Shown: positions 7,208 to 15,877 of the stretch, piece by piece
How the letters are laid out: each line of letters starts with the position of its first letter
How positions within the stretch are numbered: position 1 is the first letter of the stretch
NCBI RefSeq assembly: GCF_024220515.1
Contig: NZ_JAMXOT010000102.1
Coordinates: 1 to 40,670, forward strand
Direction of reading: 5' to 3'
From: Oscillatoria sp. HE19RPO
GTDB taxonomy: Bacteria; Cyanobacteriota; Cyanobacteriia; Cyanobacteriales; Laspinemataceae
DNA: 40,670 nt
The notes under the pieces: generated by a model
The model's input: only the letters and a program-made list of their open reading frames with translations
Databases searched by the model: none
Told to the model about the DNA's origin: nothing
Made by a program: the position numbers and the translations under genes

Positions 7208-7924
7208 ATGGCAGCGTCTTTGGGCCTTCCACTCAACTTTAAAGTGGGAGTCGATAATGCAATCTTCTCTGTCGATCCCGCACAAAATCGCTTGCTGGTT
7301 CTCCTCGTCATGCGCGAAAGTGACCCCTTTCTCGGACAATGGAGTTTACCCGGTACTTTAGTTCGTCACGGTGAATCCCTGGAGGATGCGGCCTATCGCA
7401 TTTTATCCGAAAAAATCCAAGTCCAAAATCTCTACCTAGAGCAACTATACACCTTTGCCGGACCCGGACGCGACCCCCGGGAACTTTCCGACTCTCAACC
7501 CTTGCGCTATCTGTCCGTGAGCTATTTTGCCTTAGTCCGGTTTGAAGAAGCTCAACTGATGGGCACTGGAGTCCGGGGGATTGCCTGGTATCCCCTGGAT
7601 GAAGTGCCGCATCTGGCTTTCGATCACAATTGCATGGTTGAATATGGTCATCGCCGCCTGCGAAACAAACTGGAATACAGCCCGATCGCCTTTGATGTGC
7701 TGCCGGAATTATTTACCTTAAGTGAACTGTATCAACTCTATGCAACCGTTTTAGGAGAAAATTTCTCCGATTATTCTAATTTTCGGGCCAAAATTCTCAA
7801 ACTGGGCTTTTTATCGGATACAAAAATGAAAGTGTCTCGCGGCGCAGGGCGGCCAGCAGCCCTCTACCGCTTTGATGCCGAGGCATTTGCGCCGTTGAAA
7901 GATAAACCCTTAGTGTTTATTTAA
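7208..7924 (+). CDS. nrtR: NrtR-family NAD regulator (degenerate Nudix plus winged helix)
   Basis: NrtR proteins sense ADP-ribose-type NAD metabolites through a non-catalytic Nudix domain and repress NAD genes through a C-terminal winged helix. The N-terminal 150 aa show a Nudix fold with the box at 49-72 (GTLVRHGESLEDAAYRIL...), where the catalytic REUxEE becomes R-I-L-S-E-K, so the metal-binding glutamates are broken and hydrolysis is unlikely. Residues 165-235 (LPELFTLSELYQLYATVLG, then FRAKILKLGFL, ending AGRPAALYRF) match the NrtR DNA-binding domain. Its location inside the NAD cluster supports autoregulation with pncB, nadD and nadE. It could be mistaken for a Nudix hydrolase on domain search alone. 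Confidence 0.87.
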   Translation: MAASLGLPLNFKVGVDNAIFSVDPAQNRLLVLLVMRESDPFLGQWSLPGTLVRHGESLEDAAYRILSEKIQVQNLYLEQLYTFAGPGRDPRELSDSQPLRYLSVSYFALVRFEEAQLMGTGVRGIAWYPLDEVPHLAFDHNCMVEYGHRRLRNKLEYSPIAFDVLPELFTLSELYQLYATVLGENFSDYSNFRAKILKLGFLSDTKMKVSRGAGRPAALYRFDAEAFAPLKDKPLVFI

Positions 7925-7982
7925 GGAGAGTTTTAATATCATGTTTGTTTGCTGGATCGCCCACATTGACCTAACCCCCCAA

Positions 7983-8007
7983 CCCCCTTCCCTCAGAGGG
8001 AAGGGGG
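7983..8007. repeat. C/G-rich perfect palindrome between nrtR and nadE
   Basis: CCCCCTTCCCTC (7983-7994), one A, then GAGGGAAGGGGG (7996-8007): a perfect 12-bp inverted repeat in the 189-bp gap between nrtR and nadE. Related palindromes occur at 1632-1650, 27784-27812 and 32842-32866. It could weaken read-through into nadE. Confidence 0.85.
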
Positions 8008-8113
8008 AGAAGATGGGAGGAGAAGAGGAAGAAGTCGTTTTTTAGGCTCATTTTTCTCACTTGAAATAATTTTAAATTTTACCCGTTTATTCCCCAATTG
8101 GTTACTCAATCTT

Positions 8114-9880
8114 ATGAAAATTGCGATCGCCCAACTCAATCCCACCATTGGAGATCTCCAAGGCAATTCCCAACAGATTCTGGAAGCTGCCACCCAAGCT
8201 GCCACCCAGGGAATTGACCTGATGCTGACTCCAGAACTCTCTTTGTGCGGTTATCCCCCTCGGGATTTGCTCTTGCGTCCGAGTTTTATCCAGGCGATGT
8301 CCGCGCAATTACAACAACTGGCCCAAGAATTACCTCCGGCAGTCGCTGTCTTGGTGGGAACCGTGGAAACCCATACCCTCGCCCATACCACCGGAGGCAA
8401 ATCCTTATATAATAGTATCGCCTTACTTTTCAAGGGCAAAATTCAACACTATTTCCACAAACGCCTATTGCCGACCTACGATGTATTTGATGAAAATCGC
8501 TATTTTGAACCCTCCTATGTCAGTAATTATTTTAATTTAGGAGAATTCGGCATTCCCGCCAATCCCGAGGTTTCTCCCCCCATCCGCATCGGGGTAACGA
8601 TTTGCGAAGACTTATGGAATGATGAAGAATTTTGGGGAAAACGGCAATACCCCACTAATCCCATTGCCAATTTAGTCGAAGAAGGAGCGGATATCATTAT
8701 TAATTTATCCGCCTCTCCCTACAGTATGGGGAAACAAAAACTCCGAGAAGCCATGCTCAATCATATCGCCGTCCGATATCACAAACCAATTATCTATGCT
8801 AATCAAGTCGGGGGCAATGATGACTTGATTTTTGATGGATATAGCATTGCCTTCAATGGAGTGGGAGAACGGGTGGCCCTCGCTGCGGGATTTCAAGCGG
8901 ATTTAGTGGCGGTGGAGTTAGATGAAAACAGCCGAGATTTACGTCCGCTTTCCTTCAACAGTGGGGCGATCGCCTCTGAACCTGTCACCCCATCCCCCGC
9001 AAAACCCCTGAGTCAAGCCGAAGAAATCTGGTCCGCCTTGGTGTTGGGAGTGCGAGACTATACCCGCAAATGTGGATTTTCTAAAGTGGTGATTGGGTTA
9101 AGTGGGGGGATTGACTCGTCCCTAGTGGCGGCGATCGCTAGTGAGGCGATCGGACCCTCCAATGTTCTCGGCGTCCTCATGTCTTCCCCCCATACCTCCC
9201 AACAATCCGTTATTGATGCACAGGAACTCGCCGAAAACCTCGGCATAAAAACCTACTCCCTTCCCATCGAGAATTTAATGGCAGGGTATGACAAGACCCT
9301 GGAAGATTTGTTTGCCGACTCTCCCCGGGATGTCACTGAAGAAAATCTGCAAGCGCGGATTCGCGGGAATTTATTAATGGCAATCTCCAATAAATTTGGA
9401 TATCTGCTCATTTCTACTGGGAATAAATCAGAAATGGCTGTGGGATATTGTACCTTGTATGGGGATATGAATGGGGGATTAGCCGCTATTTCTGATGTGC
9501 CGAAAACTCAAGTTTATGCCATTTGCCAATGGCTCAATTCCCGAGAACCGGGGAAAATTATTATTCCTGAAAGTGTCCTGAGTAAACCCCCGAGTGCCGA
9601 ACTCAAACCGGGACAAATTGACCAAGATTCCCTGCCGCCTTATGACATTCTGGATGATATTCTCGATCGCCTGATTCACAATCATGAATCGATTCCCCAA
9701 ATTGTCGCGGCAGGATATGAACCGGCCTTAGTGCAACGGGTGGTGAAGTTGTTAAATGGGGCGGAATTTAAGCGCCGACAAGCCCCCCCGGGATTGAAAG
9801 TCACCGATCGCGCCTTTGGAACAGGGTGGCGAATGCCGATCGCCGCCAAGGTGCCGCAGGTTCCCCTCTCTGCTGAATAA
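8114..9880 (+). CDS. nadE: Glutamine-dependent NAD+ synthetase
   Basis: Amidates nicotinate adenine dinucleotide to NAD+ using ATP and glutamine, the last step of the pathway. The 588-aa protein has two domains. The N-terminal carbon-nitrogen hydrolase (about 1-280) has a complete triad: Glu41 in LTPELSLCGYPP, Lys116 in HKRLLPTYDVFDE and Cys164 in GVTICEDLW. The C-terminal synthetase has the ATP pyrophosphatase P-loop SGGIDSS (330-336), then GNKSEMAVGYCTLYGDMNGG and KPPSAELKPGQ. It is of the glutaminase-containing type usual in cyanobacteria. It closes the NAD cluster and is followed by a hairpin with a T-run. Confidence 0.97.
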   Translation: MKIAIAQLNPTIGDLQGNSQQILEAATQAATQGIDLMLTPELSLCGYPPRDLLLRPSFIQAMSAQLQQLAQELPPAVAVLVGTVETHTLAHTTGGKSLYNSIALLFKGKIQHYFHKRLLPTYDVFDENRYFEPSYVSNYFNLGEFGIPANPEVSPPIRIGVTICEDLWNDEEFWGKRQYPTNPIANLVEEGADIIINLSASPYSMGKQKLREAMLNHIAVRYHKPIIYANQVGGNDDLIFDGYSIAFNGVGERVALAAGFQADLVAVELDENSRDLRPLSFNSGAIASEPVTPSPAKPLSQAEEIWSALVLGVRDYTRKCGFSKVVIGLSGGIDSSLVAAIASEAIGPSNVLGVLMSSPHTSQQSVIDAQELAENLGIKTYSLPIENLMAGYDKTLEDLFADSPRDVTEENLQARIRGNLLMAISNKFGYLLISTGNKSEMAVGYCTLYGDMNGGLAAISDVPKTQVYAICQWLNSREPGKIIIPESVLSKPPSAELKPGQIDQDSLPPYDILDDILDRLIHNHESIPQIVAAGYEPALVQRVVKLLNGAEFKRRQAPPGLKVTDRAFGTGWRMPIAAKVPQVPLSAE

Positions 9881-9890
9881 GGAAACATCG

Positions 9891-9926
9891 AAAACCGGCG
9901 AGGGGTTTAACCTTCGTCGGTTTTGT
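9891..9926 (+). terminator. Probable terminator after nadE
   Basis: AAAACCGGCGA (from 9891) pairs with TCGTCGGTTTT (to 9924) with one G-T wobble, ending in four T, 10 bp after the nadE stop. Confidence 0.7.
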
Positions 9927-10481
9927 TGATCCGCCCCGTCTACCTCCACCCCCATGCTGTAGCGGGAATCGGGGTGGGAGAGGGGTGATGATTGATGCGA
10001 TCGGTCTATCGGGTTTCTAGGATAAAAAATTGTAAAAGTAGATGCACGGAATTAGAGACAATCGACTCGATGGCGGAGTTATTTAATCAGCATGACCAGG
10101 GGGGATAGGGAACCCCGATCCGATTGATGAGAGTGTCGTTGCGGGGCAAATTGGTCAGAACCACTCGCAAAAACACTGAGTATTAAGGTAATTATCGCTG
10201 ATAAAAATAGTTTTTCCCATATCATTGGCGCACCTTCCTTTTCAATGGCCGATTCAACTCCTCTATTAGTAGAATCGCTGATTAACCAGAGCCAGTGAGT
10301 GATTCAGATCGCAAAGGATTGGTGAGATTTGAGCAAATGGGAATGCGATCGAGATCGCACTCCCTGCGTAAATTCACCCAGAATTGGTACTCCCAAGCCT
10401 GGGATCGCCTATTCTTCAGTAAATTGAATCCCTTTAGCCTGAAGCCGGTCAAATCCAAAAGCTCACCATTCTACAAAAGGT
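9927..10481. other. Gene-poor region after nadE
   Basis: Between the nadE terminator and the pentapeptide gene I see only the tentative small membrane ORF at 10079-10225. A plus-strand GTG frame (10295-10534) is arginine/serine-rich without similarity and runs into the opposite gene, so it is not called. Confidence 0.5.
10079..10225 (-). CDS. Tentative 48-aa small membrane or secreted protein
   Basis: Minus-strand frame from ATG 10225 to TAA 10079. GGAAGG lies about 7 nt before the start. The product begins MIWEKLFLSAIITLILSVFA, a single hydrophobic segment like a signal anchor, followed by a short polar His/Ser/Arg stretch and LVMLIK. Ribosome-binding site and membrane segment argue for a real small protein; the short length and lack of any recognised relative argue for caution. 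Confidence 0.35.
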   Translation of the reverse strand: MIWEKLFLSAIITLILSVFASGSDQFAPQRHSHQSDRGSLSPLVMLIK

Positions 10482-11252
10482 TTACAACATTAATCGCAGC
10501 AACAGTACCCCCATCGACCCGACAAACCGCATAAATCCGCCCCCGCCTGCCCCGGCTTCTTCTGGATTTTGAGCCGCTTCAATTTGAGCAATCAGGGCTT
10601 CTGTCGCTTCAAAAGCCTGAGTATTGTTTTGAATCGCAAACAATTGTTTCGCATATTCGGCATCGCCCTGAGCACCGGAGAAATCGCCTGTATCCGCCCG
10701 CACGATACTGCGTGCGAGATAGGCGGGGGCAAATTCCGGATCCAGGACTAATGCCTGATTGAAATAGGCGATCGCCTTCTTGTGATTGTTGCGCTGGGCT
10801 TCGGCAACCCCCCAGTTATAAACATCCTCTACCGCTAAGGCGGTCCTCGGAGCTCCGATCGCCCCTTGGAGGTTTGCCCCATCCAACTGTGCGCCGGTTA
10901 AGTCCACATCCACGAGATATGCCTCGCGTAAATCGGCACCCCGCAGATCCGCACCCTGGAAATTCACCCCCATCAGGTTCGCGCCAAAGAACGATGCCCC
11001 TTGGAGGTTCGCACCACTGAGGTCCGCCCCGGTTAGTTGAGCACGACTCAGATTCGCCCGGACTAAATTGGCCCCACTCAGTTGAGCATTCGCCAGATCT
11101 GCCATCACCAAACCAGCACCACTGAGGTCGCACTGGGGACATTGCTTGGTGGAAAGCAGTTGTTGAGTATGTTGAACATTTTCGGCAGTGGCAACACTCG
11201 TCAAGCACAGGGAACTGAACAAGACGGCAGGAAGGAGAAATTTTCGGTTCAT
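10482..11252 (-). CDS. Secreted pentapeptide-repeat protein with TPR-like region
   Basis: A 256-aa protein with a signal peptide (MNRKFLLPAVLFSSLCLTSVATA, cleavage about 23) and a CPQC pair (about 38-41) opening the pentapeptide domain. Roughly 18 A(D/N)LxG-type repeats follow (about 42-132), which fold into a right-handed quadrilateral helix. Residues about 143-215 (VYNWGVAEAQRNNHKKAIAYFNQAL, then a second helical pair) look like TPR units. A Gly-rich linker and a hydrophobic C-terminal tail (FVGSMGVLLLRLML) follow, possibly a membrane anchor. Such proteins are abundant in cyanobacteria and mostly of unknown function; protein-protein contacts in the periplasm or lumen are a guess. Confidence 0.85.
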   Translation of the reverse strand: MNRKFLLPAVLFSSLCLTSVATAENVQHTQQLLSTKQCPQCDLSGAGLVMADLANAQLSGANLVRANLSRAQLTGADLSGANLQGASFFGANLMGVNFQGADLRGADLREAYLVDVDLTGAQLDGANLQGAIGAPRTALAVEDVYNWGVAEAQRNNHKKAIAYFNQALVLDPEFAPAYLARSIVRADTGDFSGAQGDAEYAKQLFAIQNNTQAFEATEALIAQIEAAQNPEEAGAGGGGFMRFVGSMGVLLLRLML

Positions 11253-11573
11253 AGTCGATCCTTAATGGCTACAGAAACACAGGAATCTCGCCCTGGGAAA
11301 AACCCGTGGAATCAATGCTGGAATCAACACCTTGACCCCAGAGGTCACTTGATTATTTTAAAGGGTTTGGGGAGTTGCCAACGGGTGAATCCCGGGGATC
11401 GCCAGGGTGGTGGTGAGTTTCCCCCCGGGTGGCGATGCGATCGGCCTCACTGAGTTCTGTAGAGTTCAGTCACAAGGTCAACCCAGGCGGACTCACCGGA
11501 CCCCTCGCCCGCGATCGCTGCATTAGGAAAACTTTTAGGGAATATTAGTTATATTAATGATTGGGAAATCGCT
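11253..11573. other. Intergenic region before the DHp-like mini-protein
   Basis: No gene seen. The last 40 bp hold TTAGGGAATATTAGTTAT (11535-11552), nearly identical to 25813-25830 upstream of patX and at a similar distance from the start codon. Confidence 0.45.
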
Positions 11574-11834
11574 ATGTCAACTTCGCCTTACTCGGGCCAA
11601 TCCCCAGAACCCAAGCCCCTGTGCGATTTGAAAGCACGTCTGATTCAGACGGTGAGCAACGAGTTTCTGGGTCCCTTAGAGATCGTTCACCAGTCTACCT
11701 ATTTATTAGCCTGTTTTGGCAATACCTGGGAAATCACCACCTGCATTCAACATTTGCATCGCATTCAAGAGGCGGTTGAACAAATGAATGCTGTCTTAGA
11801 AAAGTGTCTGGAGACCGAGAGAAAAGGGGACTGA
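11574..11834 (+). CDS. Orphan DHp (HisKA)-like mini-protein without the phosphorylated His
   Basis: An 86-aa protein. After a polar N-terminus, residues 18-80 follow the pattern of the histidine-kinase dimerisation/phosphotransfer helices: DLKARLIQTVSNEFLGPLEI aligns with the usual LK-RFI---SHEFRTPL-- H-box. The phosphorylated His is Asn29 and the R-T before Pro34 is L-G. The second helix, with HLHRIQEAVEQMNAVLEKCLE, fits the DHp hairpin. There is no ATPase domain: the gene ends at 11834 and downstream sequence shows no HATPase_c motif. It may be a decoy or dimerisation modulator of a histidine kinase, or a decaying fragment; codon use looks normal and the frame is intact. Confidence 0.68.
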   Translation: MSTSPYSGQSPEPKPLCDLKARLIQTVSNEFLGPLEIVHQSTYLLACFGNTWEITTCIQHLHRIQEAVEQMNAVLEKCLETERKGD

Positions 11835-12992
11835 ATTAAAGCTATTGCCCTAGCCTGTTTTCAGGTTTTCTGATAGTATCTAGTCAAGTTAGACCTTAGC
11901 CGTTGCTTTCTAATTCGTTATCTTTCTAATCTTTTTATTCCCCGGAACCAGCATTCAAATCCATATTTTCTGAGCCAGACCTCGGGGTTGGTTGGCTGGC
12001 TCTCTCTTCTGGAGTGATGAATCCTGAACACCAGACCGATTCAGATAGAGGATCGGGTAATTCAACTCGTTCAAAAGCGTTTAATGGGCTGAATCATCCA
12101 GGCTTGTAAATCAGGATAATAATTGTCAAATATTTCAATAGGGATTCTCTTCAAGATTTCAGTATTTTATTGCCTAAATCCTAGGAAAGCATGAGAGATT
12201 GGGCTTAAATGTACTCAACCCCATGACTAGGAGTGCGAGCAAGATGCTCGCTTTCTCAATGACCAACTGATTATAGATTGGCTATATGATCAAGTCGTCC
12301 CGATCGCCTTGAGGACAAACCTCAGACGGGAATGGCCACCCGAGTCTCTGACACAGAGGCTCAATGGGGCAGATCTGCCACAAGATAGCCCGGGAAATTT
12401 TCATGGGGAATCCGTGACCTAAATTTTAGCGACCCAGTGGTACGCTTAGAAAGGCAAGGGTGAACATTGCTTTAGACAATGCAGTGATACAGCAGACCTG
12501 GAGCGGTTCCTGTGGTGCTATTTGCCACGATCCAAGAGGCGATCGCATCTGGTTGATTGATCGCCAGGGAGAAGAGACATTGATCCCCAGTCCATTCCGC
12601 AGTTGCAAGGCGATCGCTACCGGGTTAGGTGTGGGACCCCATGAACAACCCTAAGCCATAATCTTGCGCCCAGACAATCCCAGAGTTCCTCAACTGGGAG
12701 ATCCCCGGGCGATCGGACTGGTTGAGATCCCAGTCAGCACTTTTGAAAGAGTCCCTTATCAGGGAAATCAACTGAGAAAGTCCGGCGATCGCCTGCATGA
12801 TGCGATCGCGCACTGAAGTCAACTCAATCTCCCTTCGCAGATCTCCCCGTCGAGGCTAAATTCCGGGACACCGCGATCGGGCAAACAATCCCGATCTAGA
12901 TTGCCTCAATCGGTACTCTTTTAACAAACCCTAGGGCGAAATCTTTTTTCTCGTTCTCGTTATTTACCTGCATTATTATAGACGGGCATTTC
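11835..12992. other. 1.16-kb region without recognisable genes
   Basis: Short open frames occur (for example 12460-12654 plus and 12426-12608 minus) but none resembles a known protein or has a good ribosome-binding site. It contains a partial repeat at 12230-12251 and several HIP1 sites. Either decayed coding sequence or a long regulatory/untranslated region. Confidence 0.5.
12230..12251. repeat. Single copy of the GAGTGCGAGC palindrome family
   Basis: GGAGTGCGAGC followed by AAGATGCTCGC. It matches the arms of the inverted pairs at 30781-30834 and 30998-31060, but its 3-nt centre is flipped relative to the flanking GGAGT. Confidence 0.8.
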
Positions 12993-13745
12993 ATGAAACT
13001 TAAGTGGCTGTTTTTTTTAGCAATATTCACCCTCTTTTTCTTGGGGGCTCGCGAGGTGACCCAGGTCCAAAAAGACCCGATTCCCCCTGTCACTGTTACC
13101 CCAGAAACAGAGCGCGTAGATTTTCCCCTCATTCCTGGAAGCTACTGGGTTTATGAAGGAATGACTCAGTGGATATCCCCCAATTCAGGTCAAATCAACC
13201 AAACCCCGATCGCCTGGAAAATGGAAGTGGTCGATACCTTTGAACGCGGACCTTTGAAAATTGCGATTTTAAAAGGATATCCCGCTGATGTCGCCTGGTA
13301 TAGTCAGGGAAAAGAACGGGGAGACCATTTAATGATTGAAGTATCCCCGGGAAAGTTTTATTTAGTCAGTGATGAAAGAGCCAGACTGGTCTTGCAACGG
13401 TTAACCGATGAGGCGGATGTGTTAGTTAACCTACTAGAAGACTTAGAACTCTTGCTAGATCTGCCTTTAATTCCGGGGAAAGTATTTGGTTCCTCAGAAC
13501 AAATTACGCGGCTTGATGGGGGATATCGATGGAATGTTGAGGCAGTTGAGCAAGTGAAGTTAGACGCCGAGGGGATTTCATCAAGGGAGAGTCATATTCA
13601 GTATCATTTAACCTTCCGAACTGCACCGGATCTGATTAATATTTATTTTGTACCCGGCATCGGGATTACTCGATATCAATATCAACATCAGGGGGCGAAC
13701 GCAGAAACCGACCTCAAATTAATTGAATATTATCCGGGAAATTAA
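12993..13745 (+). CDS. Anchored hypothetical protein, function unknown
   Basis: A 250-aa protein with an N-terminal membrane anchor or signal peptide (MKLKWLFFLAIFTLFFLGA), a Pro/Thr-rich linker (26-40) and a soluble, probably beta-rich domain. FPLIPGSYWVYEG (44-56) and the ending FVPGIGITRYQYQHQG, ETDLKLIEY resemble uncharacterised bacterial extracytoplasmic domains with the SYWVYEG and PGxG(I/V)xRxxY patterns. No catalytic motif is visible. It stands alone between two gene-poor stretches. Confidence 0.7.
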   Translation: MKLKWLFFLAIFTLFFLGAREVTQVQKDPIPPVTVTPETERVDFPLIPGSYWVYEGMTQWISPNSGQINQTPIAWKMEVVDTFERGPLKIAILKGYPADVAWYSQGKERGDHLMIEVSPGKFYLVSDERARLVLQRLTDEADVLVNLLEDLELLLDLPLIPGKVFGSSEQITRLDGGYRWNVEAVEQVKLDAEGISSRESHIQYHLTFRTAPDLINIYFVPGIGITRYQYQHQGANAETDLKLIEYYPGN

Positions 13746-13971
13746 GGCTCTTGAGAGGGGCAGAATCAACCTGAATTGAGGCGGTGCGATCGCCTTCTTC
13801 ATTAAAGCCCTGTTCATCCAGATATCGGGGCAAAAGCCGTTCAGCTCCATCTGACTGACCTATTTTAGAATTCCAAAACCCTGAGTTGGTCAGGGTTTAG
13901 AAGTTCATAAATTGAAGCTGATTTTTCAATCGGGTTGAGTTGGTTGAGTCTGTATTTCTCATTAAGCTACA

Positions 13972-14616
13972 CTAGCTCACTGCGGGAGCAGCAACCAACT
14001 GGGTTACCCCTCTATTCATTTGGTAAGAGTTGGATTGAGTCGGAGAAACCGAGAGTTCATTGACTCGCTGAATCACATCCAAAAAGTCTTTAACCTCTGA
14101 GGGACTGCGAAGAATAAAAACTCGTTTATCTCCACAACATTGGTCAATTTTTTCCCGGACTAGGGAACGCTCTTGTTTCATATAGTTCCAAGTTTGGATC
14201 AACCCTTGTAAAAACCCATACTCCTGAATATTCCTAGGGTAATTACTTAAGAAAAATCCCCCAAATCTACCCTGAGATTGAAATAATCTTTTTAACAGTC
14301 TCCACACACAAACATTGTGGGGTAAGTCTAACCATATAATTGTATCAGCCGCAGCAAAACGCCGCTCGTAAATAAAATCTGGATTTGTAGTATCTCCATT
14401 TCCTTCGATAATCCAAGCCGGTTGTTGGAGATAGCTTTCTAAGCAGTTTTTGCTTTGAAACTCGGTTTTCACACCCTCTCCCGATTGGTTCAGTACGGCA
14501 TCGGCATGAATGACCTCTACATTCACAATTGAACAGAGGTGATGAGCCAGGGTGGTTTTTCCCGATCCTTTAGGGCCGATAATTGCTATTTTTTTCATAT
14601 TTCTATTATTCTTCAT
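13972..14616 (-). CDS. P-loop NTPase of the adenylate-kinase-like/FlaR type
   Basis: A 214-aa cytoplasmic protein. Walker A is GPKGSGKTT (14-22); then HADAV (36-40) and the substrate-site-like stretch AWIIEGNGD. IIWLDLPHNVCVWRLLKRLFQSQGR matches the IIWLD-P---C--R-L-R block of small kinases annotated as DNA topology modulation (FlaR)-related. The substrate is unknown. The start at ATG 14616 has AAGAG about 11 nt upstream; Met7 is an alternative. The last 30 residues are not conserved-looking. It is a single gene. Confidence 0.75.
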   Translation of the reverse strand: MKNNRNMKKIAIIGPKGSGKTTLAHHLCSIVNVEVIHADAVLNQSGEGVKTEFQSKNCLESYLQQPAWIIEGNGDTTNPDFIYERRFAAADTIIWLDLPHNVCVWRLLKRLFQSQGRFGGFFLSNYPRNIQEYGFLQGLIQTWNYMKQERSLVREKIDQCCGDKRVFILRSPSEVKDFLDVIQRVNELSVSPTQSNSYQMNRGVTQLVAAPAVS

Positions 14617-15877
14617 GAATTGGGTCGCTCTTCAGTTGTTAAGTTTAATTTTAGTTTAAGGTTCACGAAATAATGATCTACCTAGCAGCATAGATTTTTT
14701 GAATCAGTCTGGACGAATCGGTGAAATTGGATATCTCTAAACCCATCAATGTCTAATTAATTGATGACTTCCAGCACTCCAGTTGAATTAATAGACCTTC
14801 TGAATGACCGAGTTATATCGCTTCTCTATCTAAATGAATTAGACAATTCCTCAACGGACTGGGAGCAGCTGGCTCCCTTCAAGTCGTCGGGAGTCAGATG
14901 CTCCTAATCCTGAATCTTCTAGTAATAATGATTTAGACCGGCCTAGGGTTGACTAACTTCATAAATTCTCACCTATAGAATTAGGGAAAATTAAAGTTTT
15001 GTCCTCAAGTTTAAACGGGGGGAAATCGGTAAATTTAGATACAAAACTTAGAATATTTGGAGACCCGTGTGAAGAACGGGTTCCCCCTGCCTCCTGAACC
15101 CCAGTTGTTAGGTATGGTAAAGCCTATTTTAGTATTTTGAAATCTATCCAAATATATATCTCAGTATATTCCCCAGGTTGTAGCTACAAGCCGGAACACC
15201 CCTGCAATTCAAAAGTCTTTTAGAATTGAGGGGACGGGTTTCTCTCCTTCTCCTCTAGGTTTCAGGTTGTTTGACCCTAATGCCATGAGCAGCTCGGTTT
15301 TGAGATCTATCTCTAGAGTTAGTTTAACTGACGAGGCCGGTCTGATGAATCTATCTAATTGTAGATTTGTTAAGTTATCTGTATTTTCACGGAGTCCAAA
15401 GCCAGGGGGAAGAGGGGGAAAAGCGGAAAGATTGGAGGGAGGTTCTGACCCGTTCAGATTTTTGACCCAAATGCGGATAGAGACAGCCTCCGGTCCCCTC
15501 TTCTCGGTCTTGGGGAGGGCGATCGCCCCCCAAACTGTAGCGGCATCCTAGACGAGTAAGATGGGGAAGACTGGAGAGAGAGTCTCGGGGTGGGAGTTCA
15601 TAAAATTTAACAATCAGCCGATGGGGATTGGGGAGAATTTTGGAAAGGTCGCGCGTATCGATGGCGATCGCCCCGCTTAATCGAGAAACACCTGCATAGG
15701 AACCGAGATCCCAGGCGATCGCCTGAAGCATTCCCACCCCAATTCCCCCAGACAACCCCATCATCTAACCCCCCGAGTCCCGCCATTGCCCCGATCCCCA
15801 CCGCCAATTCCAGGCAAGTAGTGCGGTAGTCTATATTGAAGTACCGTATTCGGCATCAGCCACGCAACCTCAAGATT
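14617..15877. other. 1.26-kb region without recognisable genes
   Basis: The longest frames (15267-15551 plus, 15387-15764 minus) have skewed composition and no family resemblance. The part nearest hemC (15590-15830) is C/G-rich with several HIP1 sites. I see no RNA gene or clear repeat. The hemC promoter must lie near the 3' end. Confidence 0.45.

Noticed and set aside
7208-7924. Active Nudix hydrolase
   Set aside because: The Nudix box lacks the catalytic glutamates and the C-terminus is a winged helix, so a regulator is more likely.
10295-10534. 79-codon GTG frame
   Set aside because: Runs into the 3' end of the opposite pentapeptide gene and resembles no protein.
15267-15764. Overlapping frames on both strands upstream of hemC
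   Set aside because: Composition is driven by C/G-rich and HIP1-rich sequence; no motif, start signal or similarity.
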